Source: Gemmatimonadaceae bacterium
Lineage (GTDB): Bacteria > Gemmatimonadota > Gemmatimonadetes > Gemmatimonadales > Gemmatimonadaceae
NCBI GenBank assembly: GCA_020851455.1
Contig: JADZCT010000020.1
Span: forward strand, 1 to 64,000
DNA: 64,000 bases
Direction: 5' to 3'
Part shown: piece after piece, positions 54,562 through 62,992 of the stretch
Position numbering within the stretch: the first letter of the stretch is position 1
Layout of the letters: every line of letters starts with the position of its first letter
Notes under the pieces: model-generated
What the model was told of the DNA's origin: nothing
Database searches by the model: none
What the model saw: the letters and a program-made list of their open reading frames with translations, nothing else
Position numbers and translations under genes: made by a program

Positions 54562-55121
54562 CGCCCTTCCTCCCGTGGGTGGTTGGATACCGCCTCGGCG
54601 TTTGCCCTGTGCACCGCCGCGGCCGTGTGGCCCCGGTCTTCCGCGACCAGCAGCAGCCGCCTCAGGACCGACACAACCGCTGCCAGCACGACGGTAAACA
54701 GGATGATGCCGGCAAGCCGCCAGAACATGATGCGGATACCGGTGGGAATCCAGTCGCCCAGCTCGGCGCGCTCCGCCCCGAGCGGCTCGAGGTTCACCGC
54801 CGTGAGCGCGAGACTCATCACGATCTCGGCGCCGGCCTCCAGCACTGCAAAGAGCGGCGCCCTCCAGACCCAGTTGCGGAGGGTGAAGTTCGCCAGGTGA
54901 ATCGCGCACATGAGGAACAGGAACGCCACGCCCGCGAGGAACGTCCCGCCTACCCATGCCCAGCTGTCGGCGGTCCCGTGCGTGAGCACGAACGAGCGCC
55001 ACAGCCGCATCCCGACACCCGTCACGAGCGCCATCTGCGGCAGCGACAGCGTCAGCCGTCGGACCGCGTGCGGCCGTTCGATGCGCCAGGCGATGGATGT
55101 TCGCGGAAAGAACTCGGGCAT
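54558..55121 (-). CDS. Hypothetical four-TM membrane protein (187 aa)
   Basis: About four membrane helices: SLPQMALVTGVGMRLW, WVGGTFLAGVAFLFLMCAIHLANFTL, LFAVLEAGAEIVMSLALTAV and IMFWRLAGIILFTVVLAAVVSVLRR. N-terminal 25 residues basic and polar. No recognised family. Its stop overlaps the GTG of the M24 peptidase by 4 bp, so the two are co-expressed. Confidence 0.65.
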   Translation of the reverse strand: MPEFFPRTSIAWRIERPHAVRRLTLSLPQMALVTGVGMRLWRSFVLTHGTADSWAWVGGTFLAGVAFLFLMCAIHLANFTLRNWVWRAPLFAVLEAGAEIVMSLALTAVNLEPLGAERAELGDWIPTGIRIMFWRLAGIILFTVVLAAVVSVLRRLLLVAEDRGHTAAAVHRANAEAVSNHPREEGR

Positions 55122-55168
55122 CGCAAGAAGCTACGGCGGTTGCGGCTCTGGAGTGGAGGCCTGCTGGA

Positions 55169-56203
55169 TCAGGGCCGGGCGAGGCGCGCAGCCAGCCAGC
55201 GGAGACTGTCGCCCACGTGAGCACGCCAGTACTCCCATGTGTGCCCGCCCGGCCATTCGCGATACTCGAGCGGAACTCCCGCTGCCGCCATCGCATCGCG
55301 AAACGCCCGGTTTTCGGGAAGGAAGAGGTCTTCCGTGGCGCAGTCGGCATAGAGCGCCGGCAGCGCGTCACCCCGTGACACCAGGCTCCTGGCCATCGTC
55401 GCCGGGTCGCGCGCGCGCCAACTGGCGGAGTCGGCGCCGAACACCGCGGCGTAACGGGTTGCGTTCGCCCCCCGGTACCGTGCGAAGGCAGCAGAGTCCG
55501 TGCTGACGCGCGATAGCTGCTGGCCTCCCGCCGATCCCGGCGCCAGCTCGAGCGGCCAGAGAACACCAGAGTGCGACGCCGCGGCAGCGAAGATGCGCGG
55601 GTAGCGCAGTGCGAGCGTCACGGCGCCGTAGCCCCCCATCGAGAGCCCCGCTATGCCGCGCCGGGAGCGCTCAGGCTCCGTCCGGTACCGCGCGTCCACG
55701 TGCCGCACCACATCGTATGCGATGTAGTCATCATAGTGCGGCCATGCCACGCAATCGTGCTCCGCATTCCCGCCCGGTGGCAGCATCAGACGCCTGCAGC
55801 CGGCGGCGTCGAGCAGGATGTTGTACGTGGTGTAATAGGAGTAGGCGTCGCCGTCCGGCATCGCCACGATCATTTCGGGCATGCCGCGCGCGACGAGCGA
55901 ATCCATCACCTGCGCGAGGTTCCCGCGCCCGGTCCAGTCAGTCTCGCTCCCGGTGGCGCCGTGCAGGTAGTACGCAACCGGATATCGCCGCCTCGCATCA
56001 GTCGAGTACGAGGGCGGCAGATACACCACGAGCGTCTTGCGCGCGGCCAGTGCCTGCGACCAGAGCGTGTCGGTGACGACGCGCCCGCGCGCCGTCGCCT
56101 GTGCCACCGCCCGGGAGGGCCCGGGCATCGCCATCGCACCCAGTGCAGGGACCAGCGCTCGCACCAAGGCACGCCGCGCCACCCCGGGGCTCACGCGCGT
56201 CAC
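55169..56203 (-). CDS. Exported alpha/beta-hydrolase esterase (344 aa)
   Basis: Putative esterase family (PF00756-like; related to esterase D and carbohydrate-esterase modules). N-terminal signal (LVRALVPALGAMAMPGPSRAVAQ, about 12-34). Strand YPVAYYLHGATGSETDW contains an oxyanion region, nucleophile Ser in GLSMGGYGAVT (about 182-192), acid Asp likely in YADCATEDLF, and His in WPGGHTWEYW. Substrate unknown. Confidence 0.85.
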   Translation of the reverse strand: MTRVSPGVARRALVRALVPALGAMAMPGPSRAVAQATARGRVVTDTLWSQALAARKTLVVYLPPSYSTDARRRYPVAYYLHGATGSETDWTGRGNLAQVMDSLVARGMPEMIVAMPDGDAYSYYTTYNILLDAAGCRRLMLPPGGNAEHDCVAWPHYDDYIAYDVVRHVDARYRTEPERSRRGIAGLSMGGYGAVTLALRYPRIFAAAASHSGVLWPLELAPGSAGGQQLSRVSTDSAAFARYRGANATRYAAVFGADSASWRARDPATMARSLVSRGDALPALYADCATEDLFLPENRAFRDAMAAAGVPLEYREWPGGHTWEYWRAHVGDSLRWLAARLARP

Positions 56204-56210
56204 GGCCCGG

Positions 56211-56669
56211 CTACTTCACAGACGCGATACACTCGATCTCAACGCGCGCGCCGAGTGCAAGCCCGGTTGTGCCGAACGCGCTCCTGGCCGGAAACCTGCC
56301 GCCCCGGAAATACGTGGCATATACGGCGTTCATCGCGTCCCACTCCTTCATGTCGGCCATGAAGACCGTGCACTTCACCACGTGCTCCATGTCGGACCCC
56401 GACTTCTCGAGCACGTCCCTGATGTTGTTCATGACCTGCCTCGTCTCCGCGGCAATACCCCCCGGCACCACGCCCGGGCCGGAGGCATCGGCGGGGGTCC
56501 CGATCTGGCCGGCTAGGTAGAGCAGGTTGCCAACCTTCACCGCCGGCGAGAATGGCCGCGTGGTAGGCCCGTACGGCTGGAGGTACTCAGGCTGCTGCGC
56601 AGCCAGCATCACGGGTACCGCGAACGCGGCGGTCGCGGCGGCGAGCATGGCGGAGAGTGTGCGTCGCAT
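56211..56669 (-). CDS. Exported RidA-family protein (152 aa)
   Basis: RidA hydrolyses reactive imine/enamine intermediates. The core matches: YGPTTRPFSPAVKVGNLLYLAGQIG, VVPGGIAAETRQVMNNIRDVLE, VKCTVFMADMKEWDAMNAVY, and the catalytic Arg in FPARSAFG. A clear signal peptide (MRRTLSAMLAAATAAFAVPVMLAAQ) precedes it, whereas RidA is normally cytoplasmic. I start at ATG 56669; the longer frame lacks a sensible N-terminus. Confidence 0.85.
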   Translation of the reverse strand: MRRTLSAMLAAATAAFAVPVMLAAQQPEYLQPYGPTTRPFSPAVKVGNLLYLAGQIGTPADASGPGVVPGGIAAETRQVMNNIRDVLEKSGSDMEHVVKCTVFMADMKEWDAMNAVYATYFRGGRFPARSAFGTTGLALGARVEIECIASVK

Positions 56670-56715
56670 GGTCACCTCTGCAAGGCGAATGGAGTGCGTT
56701 CCATGGTCCGGCGCC

Positions 56716-57525
56716 CTACCGGATCCAGTGCCCGAGCCGGCCCCAGCGGATATCGGTGAGAAAGCTGAGCGGACGGTCGCTCTGGCCCGATGGCACATAG
56801 GAGTAATAGACGAACATCGGGCGCCCCCTGATGTTCCCGCGAGGGACGATGCCCCAGTAGCGGCTGTCCTTCGAGTCGTACCGGTTGTCGCCCATCATGA
56901 AGAAGTAGCCGGCTGGAATCACGAGCGGACCCCAGTTGTCGTGCGTTGGCTGCTTCGGCGGATCGCCGAAGCGCGTGCGCTGCACCTCGATACGAAGCTG
57001 CCACTCGAAGAGCGGGTTGGTCTCCGTACCGTCGCCACGCGCCTGGTCGGGTGAGGTCTCGCTCAGCATCTGCGCCTCGCCGTCCACGTACACCACGGCG
57101 TCGCGCATGTAGATCGTGTCGCCCGGCATGCCGATGATCCGTTTGACGAGCGTGGGGGTTGGGTCATGCCCGAGCTCGGCTTCATCCGCCTGGTAGGGCG
57201 ATTCGAACACGACCACCTCGCCGCGCCTCGGCTGGGCATATCCCGGCAGCGACACGTGCGTGAATGGGATGTGCGGCCCGTAGCGAAGCTTGTTCACGAA
57301 CAGCCAGTCGCCGACGAGCAGCGACGGAATCATGCTCCCAGACGGGATCCGATACGCTTCGACGAGGAACGTGCGGAGCAGCAGGAAGATTGCGATCGTG
57401 CCGGCGAGCGACTTGAAGCCCTCCCAGGCGCGTCGCCCCCCCGAGCCGCGCCCCTTGCCGGCGCGCAGCGACGCGACGCTTCCCCTGCCGCCTCCTTCAC
57501 CACCCGATGACTTTCGCTTGGCCAC
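56716..57525 (-). CDS. lepB: Signal peptidase I (269 aa)
   Basis: Cleaves signal peptides of exported proteins at the membrane. Low-complexity basic N-terminus (1-35), one membrane helix (about 40-55), then box B Ser64 in IPSGSMIPSLL, box D Lys128 in TLVKRIIGMPGD and box E GDNRYDSKDSRYWG. Both catalytic residues present. Confidence 0.93.
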   Translation of the reverse strand: MAKRKSSGGEGGGRGSVASLRAGKGRGSGGRRAWEGFKSLAGTIAIFLLLRTFLVEAYRIPSGSMIPSLLVGDWLFVNKLRYGPHIPFTHVSLPGYAQPRRGEVVVFESPYQADEAELGHDPTPTLVKRIIGMPGDTIYMRDAVVYVDGEAQMLSETSPDQARGDGTETNPLFEWQLRIEVQRTRFGDPPKQPTHDNWGPLVIPAGYFFMMGDNRYDSKDSRYWGIVPRGNIRGRPMFVYYSYVPSGQSDRPLSFLTDIRWGRLGHWIR

Positions 57526-57628
57526 GGCCCGTCAGTTGAGGTAACCCGCGCCTGCCGCCAACAGGACGACGCGCGGCAGTGCAGGGAATCTGGGCTGTGC
57601 GCCACGACGGGCAAGTGCGATGGCAAGA

Positions 57629-57654
57629 GGGGCACGCCCTTGCGGACGCGCCCC
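57629..57654. terminator. Hairpin after the SWIB gene
   Basis: GGGGC and GCCCC arms (57629-57633 and 57650-57654) with extra CG pairing inside. It lies 22 bp past the stop of the SWIB gene. No strong T-tract. Weak terminator candidate. Confidence 0.35.
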
Positions 57655-57675
57655 CCGGACGAACCTTCCCTCGTG

Positions 57676-57957
57676 CTACTTGACGTGCTTGTTGACGAGC
57701 GCCGTCATCTTGAACATCGAGACCTGCGCCGTCTTGAAGATCGGCTTCAGGTTCGCGTCCGCGTTGATCATGCGCCTGTTCTTCTTGTCCTGCAGGCCGT
57801 TCTTCTTGATGTACGCCCACAGCTTCTTGGTCAGCTCGGTGCGCGGCAGCGGCTTGTCGCCAACGATCGCGGCGAGCGTGGCATCCGGCTTGACCGGCTT
57901 CATGAATGCCGCATTCGGCTTCCGCTTCGCCGTCTTCTTCTTCTTCTTGGCGGCCAT
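57676..57957 (-). CDS. SWIB/MDM2-domain small protein (93 aa)
   Basis: Lys-rich N-terminal tail (MAAKKKKKTAKRK) followed by a SWIB domain: AFMKPVKPDATLAAIVG, PRTELTKKLWAYIKKNGLQDKKNRRMINAD and a C-terminal helix with KMTALVNKH. In bacteria such SWIB proteins are thought to be DNA-associated; in chlamydiae they occur fused to topoisomerase. Start ATG 57957 (a longer frame lacks the tail). Confidence 0.85.
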   Translation of the reverse strand: MAAKKKKKTAKRKPNAAFMKPVKPDATLAAIVGDKPLPRTELTKKLWAYIKKNGLQDKKNRRMINADANLKPIFKTAQVSMFKMTALVNKHVK

Positions 57958-58125
57958 GTAACTGTCTCCTGGAGAATGTTGAAGGAACCCGGTTTCCCTC
58001 TGCGAACAAGCTCGAAAGTATAACAGCGCGCCGGGAGCGCAATAGGCGTTTCCCTCTGGAGGCCGCTCTGCCACCCTCTGAGAGCCGTCGTCCAGCCGTT
58101 CCCCAAGGCCCTGTGGCGCCTGGCT

Positions 58126-59025
58126 TCAGAGGAGAGAACGCAACAGCTGCACCATTCGCACATCCGCCGGGTCGGGGCTGGGATCGTCGCCTCGCACCTC
58201 GGACCCCTCCTGCGGCGTCTCGAGGATGAGCGGCACACCCGCCGTGCGGTCGTCCGCGAGCAGCCAGCGAAATGGCTCGACGCCAAGCACCCCCTCTCCG
58301 ATCCACGCATGACGATCCTTGTTCGACCCGAGCGGATATCGGCTGTCGTTCAGGTGAAAGAACGCCGCCCGCTCGCCCAACACCTGCTCGAACTCGTCCA
58401 GCACCGCCCGCATGGCGGCCGGCGACGACCGGATATCGTACCCGCTCGCATACAGGTGGCACGTGTCGAGTCCGTAGCCCGTGCGGGCGCGCAGCGAAGC
58501 CGGAACGCGAGAGAGCATGCGCGCCACTTCCCCCGGCGACCGACCGACCGTGCGGCCCGCGCCCGCCGTATTCTCGATGAGCACCCGCGTGCGCGAATCC
58601 GTGCCCGGCACCTGCTCCAGCGCGTAAGCAATCGCGTCACCAACCTGGTCAAAGGCCGAGCCGGGATCACCCTGCCCGGCCGATCCTGGATGGAAGCAGC
58701 ATCCGCCAACGCCGTACGCCGTCGAACGCTTCAGTTCCTGCGCCAGGCCGCGGCGTGCGCGTTCCGCCTTGGCCGGATCCTCGGAGGCAGTGTTGAGCAC
58801 GTACGCGGCGTGGACGAGCACGTTGCGGGGTTCAATCGCGGCGGCGACCAGCGCTTCGCGCAGCGCTGCGATCCTCTCCGGCTTCGCGCCGACCTTCTCG
58901 TTGTAGTAGACTGGCGGCGCGGTAAAGATCTGGATTGCCTCCATGCCCGCCGCGGCGCCGCGGCGCACTGCCATCGCCAGCCCGCCCGCATCGGGCGGGT
59001 GCCCCCCGATGATCCGCGCCGTCAC
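58126..59025 (-). CDS. nfo: Endonuclease IV (deoxyribonuclease IV) (299 aa)
   Basis: AP endonuclease, TIM barrel with three zinc ions. Ligand-bearing motifs are present in order: IQIFT, VHAAYVLNTA, CCFHPGSAG, LIENTAGAGRT (Glu), GLDTCHLYASGYD, FHLNDSRYPLGSNKDRHAWIGEG and LETPQEG (Glu). GTG start overlaps the upstream receiver gene by 4 bp. Expected role: repair of abasic sites. Confidence 0.92.
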   Translation of the reverse strand: MTARIIGGHPPDAGGLAMAVRRGAAAGMEAIQIFTAPPVYYNEKVGAKPERIAALREALVAAAIEPRNVLVHAAYVLNTASEDPAKAERARRGLAQELKRSTAYGVGGCCFHPGSAGQGDPGSAFDQVGDAIAYALEQVPGTDSRTRVLIENTAGAGRTVGRSPGEVARMLSRVPASLRARTGYGLDTCHLYASGYDIRSSPAAMRAVLDEFEQVLGERAAFFHLNDSRYPLGSNKDRHAWIGEGVLGVEPFRWLLADDRTAGVPLILETPQEGSEVRGDDPSPDPADVRMVQLLRSLL

Positions 59026-59711
59026 CTGCTGCCGCCTGGCTCCTCGCGTGGCGCAATGTCGAGCATGCGCGTGTTGCCGAGGTACTCCACGGAGCGCGGT
59101 TCCCGAAGGCTGTTCAGCCGCTTGACGACCTCGCCGATCCGCCTGGCCTGCTCGACTATCGTGGCGACCGTCTCATCCCGCTCCGCGTCGTCCACCATGC
59201 CGGCCTCGAGGAGCGCCGCATGCGTCAGCATTGCCGTCAGTGGATTGTTGATCTCGTGCTGCAGCGCGAGCGACGTCTCCCCGATGCCCGCGAGGTAGCG
59301 CGCGCGCCGCAGGTCAAGCTCCGCCTGCCGACGCGCCCCCGTGATCTGGATTCGCCGCTCGACGATCCTCAGCCGCGCGGCAAACTCGTCGGGCGTCACG
59401 GGCTTGCTCAGGTAGTCGTCGGCTCCGGCGTCGAGGGCCTTGAGCAAGTCATCCCGTGTCTTCCGGCCCGTTACGACGAGGATGAACGGGTCCGGCCGGT
59501 CTGACGCGCGGATCCGGCGGCAAAGGCCCAGCCCGTCGAGCTTCGGCATTTCCCAGTCCAGGATGATCAGATGCGCCTCTGTATGCTGGAACTCCCCCCA
59601 AGCCGCCTCGCCGTCGTGCGCTGCAGCAATCACCGAGTGGCCGCCTTCTTCCACCACGGCGCGCAGGATCGCCAGCATCGTTGGGTCGTCATCGGCGATG
59701 ATCACTTTCAT
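59022..59711 (-). CDS. Receiver-DHp protein without a kinase ATPase domain (229 aa)
   Basis: Residues 1-120 are a CheY-like receiver (VIIADDDPTMLAIL; phospho-Asp in IILDWEMPKLDG; VVTGRK; YLSKPVTPDEF). Residues ~145-215 look like a DHp helical hairpin with a His in LQHEINNPLTAML, the H-box pattern of histidine kinases. The sequence then ends, with no HATPase domain. It could pass phosphate between the receiver Asp and the His (phosphotransfer) or be a truncated kinase. Start ATG 59711 chosen over longer frames. Overlaps nfo by 4 bp. Confidence 0.82.
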   Translation of the reverse strand: MKVIIADDDPTMLAILRAVVEEGGHSVIAAAHDGEAAWGEFQHTEAHLIILDWEMPKLDGLGLCRRIRASDRPDPFILVVTGRKTRDDLLKALDAGADDYLSKPVTPDEFAARLRIVERRIQITGARRQAELDLRRARYLAGIGETSLALQHEINNPLTAMLTHAALLEAGMVDDAERDETVATIVEQARRIGEVVKRLNSLREPRSVEYLGNTRMLDIAPREEPGGSR

Positions 59712-59919
59712 CGGACAGTCGTCCTCGTCGGTTCGCTGCGCTGGCCGCAGCCCAGCGCCGGGCAGGTGTCGCGGATGCTGGATCCGGCGGGCGGCGCTCG
59801 TACGCAATCTGTGCAGGGCCGGCCGAAATCGCGAGCAGGCCGCGTTTCCTCGGCGGTAGATTGAATGCACGCATCCAGCACCGGCAGCTGCCCTCCCTGC
59901 ACCCAACCACGAGCGAACG

Positions 59920-61554
59920 ATGTCAGCACCCTCGAACGCCATCCGCAACCTCGGTCCCGCCGTCAACGAGCCAATCCGGTCCTACGCCCCTGGCGAGCCG
60001 GAACGGGCCGCACTGAAGGCCCGGCTCCGCGCCATGGAGAAGGAGCGGCCCGACATCCCCCTCGTGATCGGCGGCAAGGAGGTCCGCACGGGAATCGCCG
60101 CGCAAGCCACCGCCCCACACAAGCATCGGCACGTGACCGCCACGTGGCACAGGGCTCGGCCACGCGACGTTGCCGCGGCTGTCCGCGCAGCAACCGCGGC
60201 GCGCAAGGAATGGGCATCGTGGCGATTCGAAGATCGCGCCGCCGTGCTGCTCCGCGCAGCCGACCTGCTGGCCACCTCATGGCGCGACACGATCAACGCG
60301 GCAACGATGCTCGGCCAGTCCAAGACCGCGTTCCAGGCCGAGATAGACGCGGCATGCGAGCTCATTGATTTCTGGCGCTTCAATGTGCAGTTCGCAACCG
60401 AGCTCTACGAGGAGCAACCGATAAGCGCGCCCGGTACGATGAACATGGTGGACTACCGCGGGCTCGAAGGATTCGTCTACGCCATAACACCGTTCAACTT
60501 CACCTCGATTGCGGGAAACCTGCCTACGGCGCCGGCATTGATGGGCTGCACCGTCGTGTGGAAGCCCTCAAACACGGCCATTCTCTCCGGATGGCACATC
60601 ATGCAGCTCCTGCGCGAGGCAGGCCTCCCCGACGGCGTCATCAACTTTGTGCCCGGTGATGCCGCTGCCATCACCGGGCAGTTGCTCGATCATCGCGACC
60701 TGGGCGGCATCCACTTCACCGGCAGTACCGCCGTCTTCAACTCGATGTGGGAAACGGTCGGCCGCAACATCGGCGCCTATCGCTCCTACCCGCGCATCGT
60801 TGGCGAGACAGGCGGCAAGGACTTCATCGTCGCGCACCAGTCGGCCGATCCGGTGACCCTTGCCGCCGCGATCGTGCGCGGGAGCTTCGAGTTCCAGGGG
60901 CAGAAGTGCTCGGCGGCGAGCCGCATCTACGTGCCCCGGTCGCTCTGGAACGAGGTCAGGGACCGGGTCGTGGCAATGATGAAGAGCATTCGGATGGGTG
61001 ACGTTGCCGACTTCCGGAACTTCATGGGCGCCGTCATAGACAGGAAGGCGTTCGACCGCATCAGCGACTATCTCGCCGATGCGAAGAAGAGGGCGAAGAT
61101 CGTCTGCGGTGGCGGCGCCGATGCAAAGACCGGCTGGTTCATCGAGCCGACCCTCGTCGAGACGAAGGATCCGGGCTACCGGCTCATGTGCGAGGAAATC
61201 TTCGGGCCCGTCGTCACCGCCTACGCTTACCCCGACGCGAAGTGGAAGGAGACGCTGCGCACGGTGGACGCGACTTCGCCGTACGCACTCACCGGCGCGG
61301 TGTTCGCGCGCGACCGCAAGGCTGTCGCGGAAGCGCAGACTGCCCTCCGCAACGCCGCGGGCAACTTCTACGTGAACGACAAGCCTACTGGCGCGGTCGT
61401 CGGCCAGCAGCCGTTCGGCGGCGCACGTTCGTCCGGCACCAACGACAAGGCCGGCTCCAAGCTCAACCTCGTCCGGTGGACTAGCGCGCGCACGGTCAAG
61501 GAGACGTACAACGCCGCGCGGGACTACCGGTACCCGTTCATGGACGCCGAGTAG
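59920..61554 (+). CDS. pruA: L-glutamate gamma-semialdehyde dehydrogenase (544 aa)
   Basis: NAD-dependent oxidation of glutamate semialdehyde to glutamate, last step of proline catabolism. Catalytic Glu is in GETGGKDF and catalytic Cys in QGQKCSAASR; NAD pocket ITPFNFTSIAGNLPTAPA and WKPSNTAILSG; substrate loop DKPTGAVVGQQPFGGARSSGTNDKAGS is diagnostic of the P5CDH group. Length agrees. No proline dehydrogenase gene is in the window. Confidence 0.92.
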   Translation: MSAPSNAIRNLGPAVNEPIRSYAPGEPERAALKARLRAMEKERPDIPLVIGGKEVRTGIAAQATAPHKHRHVTATWHRARPRDVAAAVRAATAARKEWASWRFEDRAAVLLRAADLLATSWRDTINAATMLGQSKTAFQAEIDAACELIDFWRFNVQFATELYEEQPISAPGTMNMVDYRGLEGFVYAITPFNFTSIAGNLPTAPALMGCTVVWKPSNTAILSGWHIMQLLREAGLPDGVINFVPGDAAAITGQLLDHRDLGGIHFTGSTAVFNSMWETVGRNIGAYRSYPRIVGETGGKDFIVAHQSADPVTLAAAIVRGSFEFQGQKCSAASRIYVPRSLWNEVRDRVVAMMKSIRMGDVADFRNFMGAVIDRKAFDRISDYLADAKKRAKIVCGGGADAKTGWFIEPTLVETKDPGYRLMCEEIFGPVVTAYAYPDAKWKETLRTVDATSPYALTGAVFARDRKAVAEAQTALRNAAGNFYVNDKPTGAVVGQQPFGGARSSGTNDKAGSKLNLVRWTSARTVKETYNAARDYRYPFMDAE

Positions 61555-61623
61555 AGCGAGCCGACCCGCCGCGCCAGCCTGCCGCGCCGCGCGTAGACCG
61601 GCCCGCAGCGGCGCCCGCGGCGG

Positions 61624-62910
61624 CTACTGGCGGAGCGCGTTGATCTCGATCGAGCGACGACCCGGCAGGGCGCCGTCGAACGCGCGGAGCCCCGGCTCCC
61701 ACATCTGGCTGCGGTCGCGTCCGTTCCGCTTCGCGACGTACAGCGCTTCGTCGGCGCGCGCAATCAGCTGCCCCACTATCTGGTCGCTCTCGGCGACTGC
61801 CGATGCGATGCCGATGCTGATGCCTATGATGCGTGTGCCGCCCAGGCTCTGGAACGGCCGCTTGCGGAACGCCGCCTGGAGTCGGTCGGCAAGGATCTGC
61901 GCGCCCTCGGCGGACGTGTCGGGCGCAAGAACCTCAAACTCCTCGCCGCCGATGCGGGCCACGACGTCGCCCGCGCGCGCGGTCTCCCGGAGACGCGCGC
62001 CCATCTCGCGCAGGACTTCGTCGCCCGTCAGGTGGCCGAACTCGTCGTTGATCAGCTTGAAGTGATCAACGTCTATCGCGAGCATCGCCATCGCGTGCTT
62101 CCCGCGAATCGCGCGTGAGGCCTCTCGCGCGCACAACTGGTCGAACCCGCGACGATTGAAACAGCCGGACAACGGATCCGTGAGCACCATCGCCTCGAGG
62201 CGCACCCGCATCCTGTTGTACGCGCGCCCGACCAGCGTGATCGGGTCGGGCATGCGGTCGAGCGAATCGTCGTAGGGCGTGGAGAAATCCCCTTCCTGCG
62301 CACGGTCGAACAGCGCCAGCACGCGGTCCAGGCGCCCAGTCACCTGCCCCTGCAGCAGCCCGAGCATCAGAGCGCCAATCAGGAAGATCGCGAGGTTCCA
62401 GAACTCTTCTTCGGGGTGCTCCAGGCGCCCCGAGTTCGTGGCCAGGAATACCAGCACGCCATACCCCGCGGTTGAAGCCACGAGACTCACCACCGCTGCC
62501 CGCATGCCGAAGTAGAGCCGCGCATATTGCACGAGAAACACGGCGAGGAGCAGGCCGCGCGAATACTGCACCGGTGGCGTCACGGCCCCCAGGATCACGA
62601 AGATCAGCACCAGGTCGGCCACCAGCACGGAGTGAAGCAGCCGCGTTCCTGCCTGGCCGGTACGCTGGACGTGGCGCGTCACGATCTCGCAGAAGATCAG
62701 GTAAGCCGCCACCGCCGCAGCACCCACGATCAGCGCATTCACGCTGCCGATCAGCGGCGAGAGAATGGACTCCGCGCTCAGCAGACCCGTCGCCTTGAAT
62801 ATGAGCGCGGCAAACCCGACGGCCGCCGCAAAGCCGCGACGAAACCTCGCCTGCCAGAGCAGGATCTCGCCGTTCCACTGCGATGTTGAGAGCGACGGGT
62901 CTGTGTGCAC
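61624..62910 (-). CDS. Membrane diguanylate cyclase (GGDEF) (428 aa)
   Basis: About six N-terminal membrane helices (to residue ~190), a HAMP-like linker and a GGDEF domain (about 255-415). The active motif is GGEEF in ARIGGEEFEVL. An I-site Arg-x2-Asp (RAGD) lies five residues before it, so product inhibition by c-di-GMP is expected. GTG start. Senses a membrane-associated cue of unknown nature and makes c-di-GMP. Confidence 0.9.
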   Translation of the reverse strand: MHTDPSLSTSQWNGEILLWQARFRRGFAAAVGFAALIFKATGLLSAESILSPLIGSVNALIVGAAAVAAYLIFCEIVTRHVQRTGQAGTRLLHSVLVADLVLIFVILGAVTPPVQYSRGLLLAVFLVQYARLYFGMRAAVVSLVASTAGYGVLVFLATNSGRLEHPEEEFWNLAIFLIGALMLGLLQGQVTGRLDRVLALFDRAQEGDFSTPYDDSLDRMPDPITLVGRAYNRMRVRLEAMVLTDPLSGCFNRRGFDQLCAREASRAIRGKHAMAMLAIDVDHFKLINDEFGHLTGDEVLREMGARLRETARAGDVVARIGGEEFEVLAPDTSAEGAQILADRLQAAFRKRPFQSLGGTRIIGISIGIASAVAESDQIVGQLIARADEALYVAKRNGRDRSQMWEPGLRAFDGALPGRRSIEINALRQ

Positions 62911-62992
62911 TGGCCGGCGGCAGATAGTGCCTTATATAGGGTATTGCGGGCGTCCAATCCGCAAGGTCCGTCCCGTTTCTTGACACCAGGAG

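Noticed and set aside
54562-55566. Upstream extension of the M24 peptidase to 818 aa
   Set aside because: It overlaps the four-TM protein gene and the esterase gene and is Arg/Ala-rich; the GTG at 54561 starts the signal peptide.
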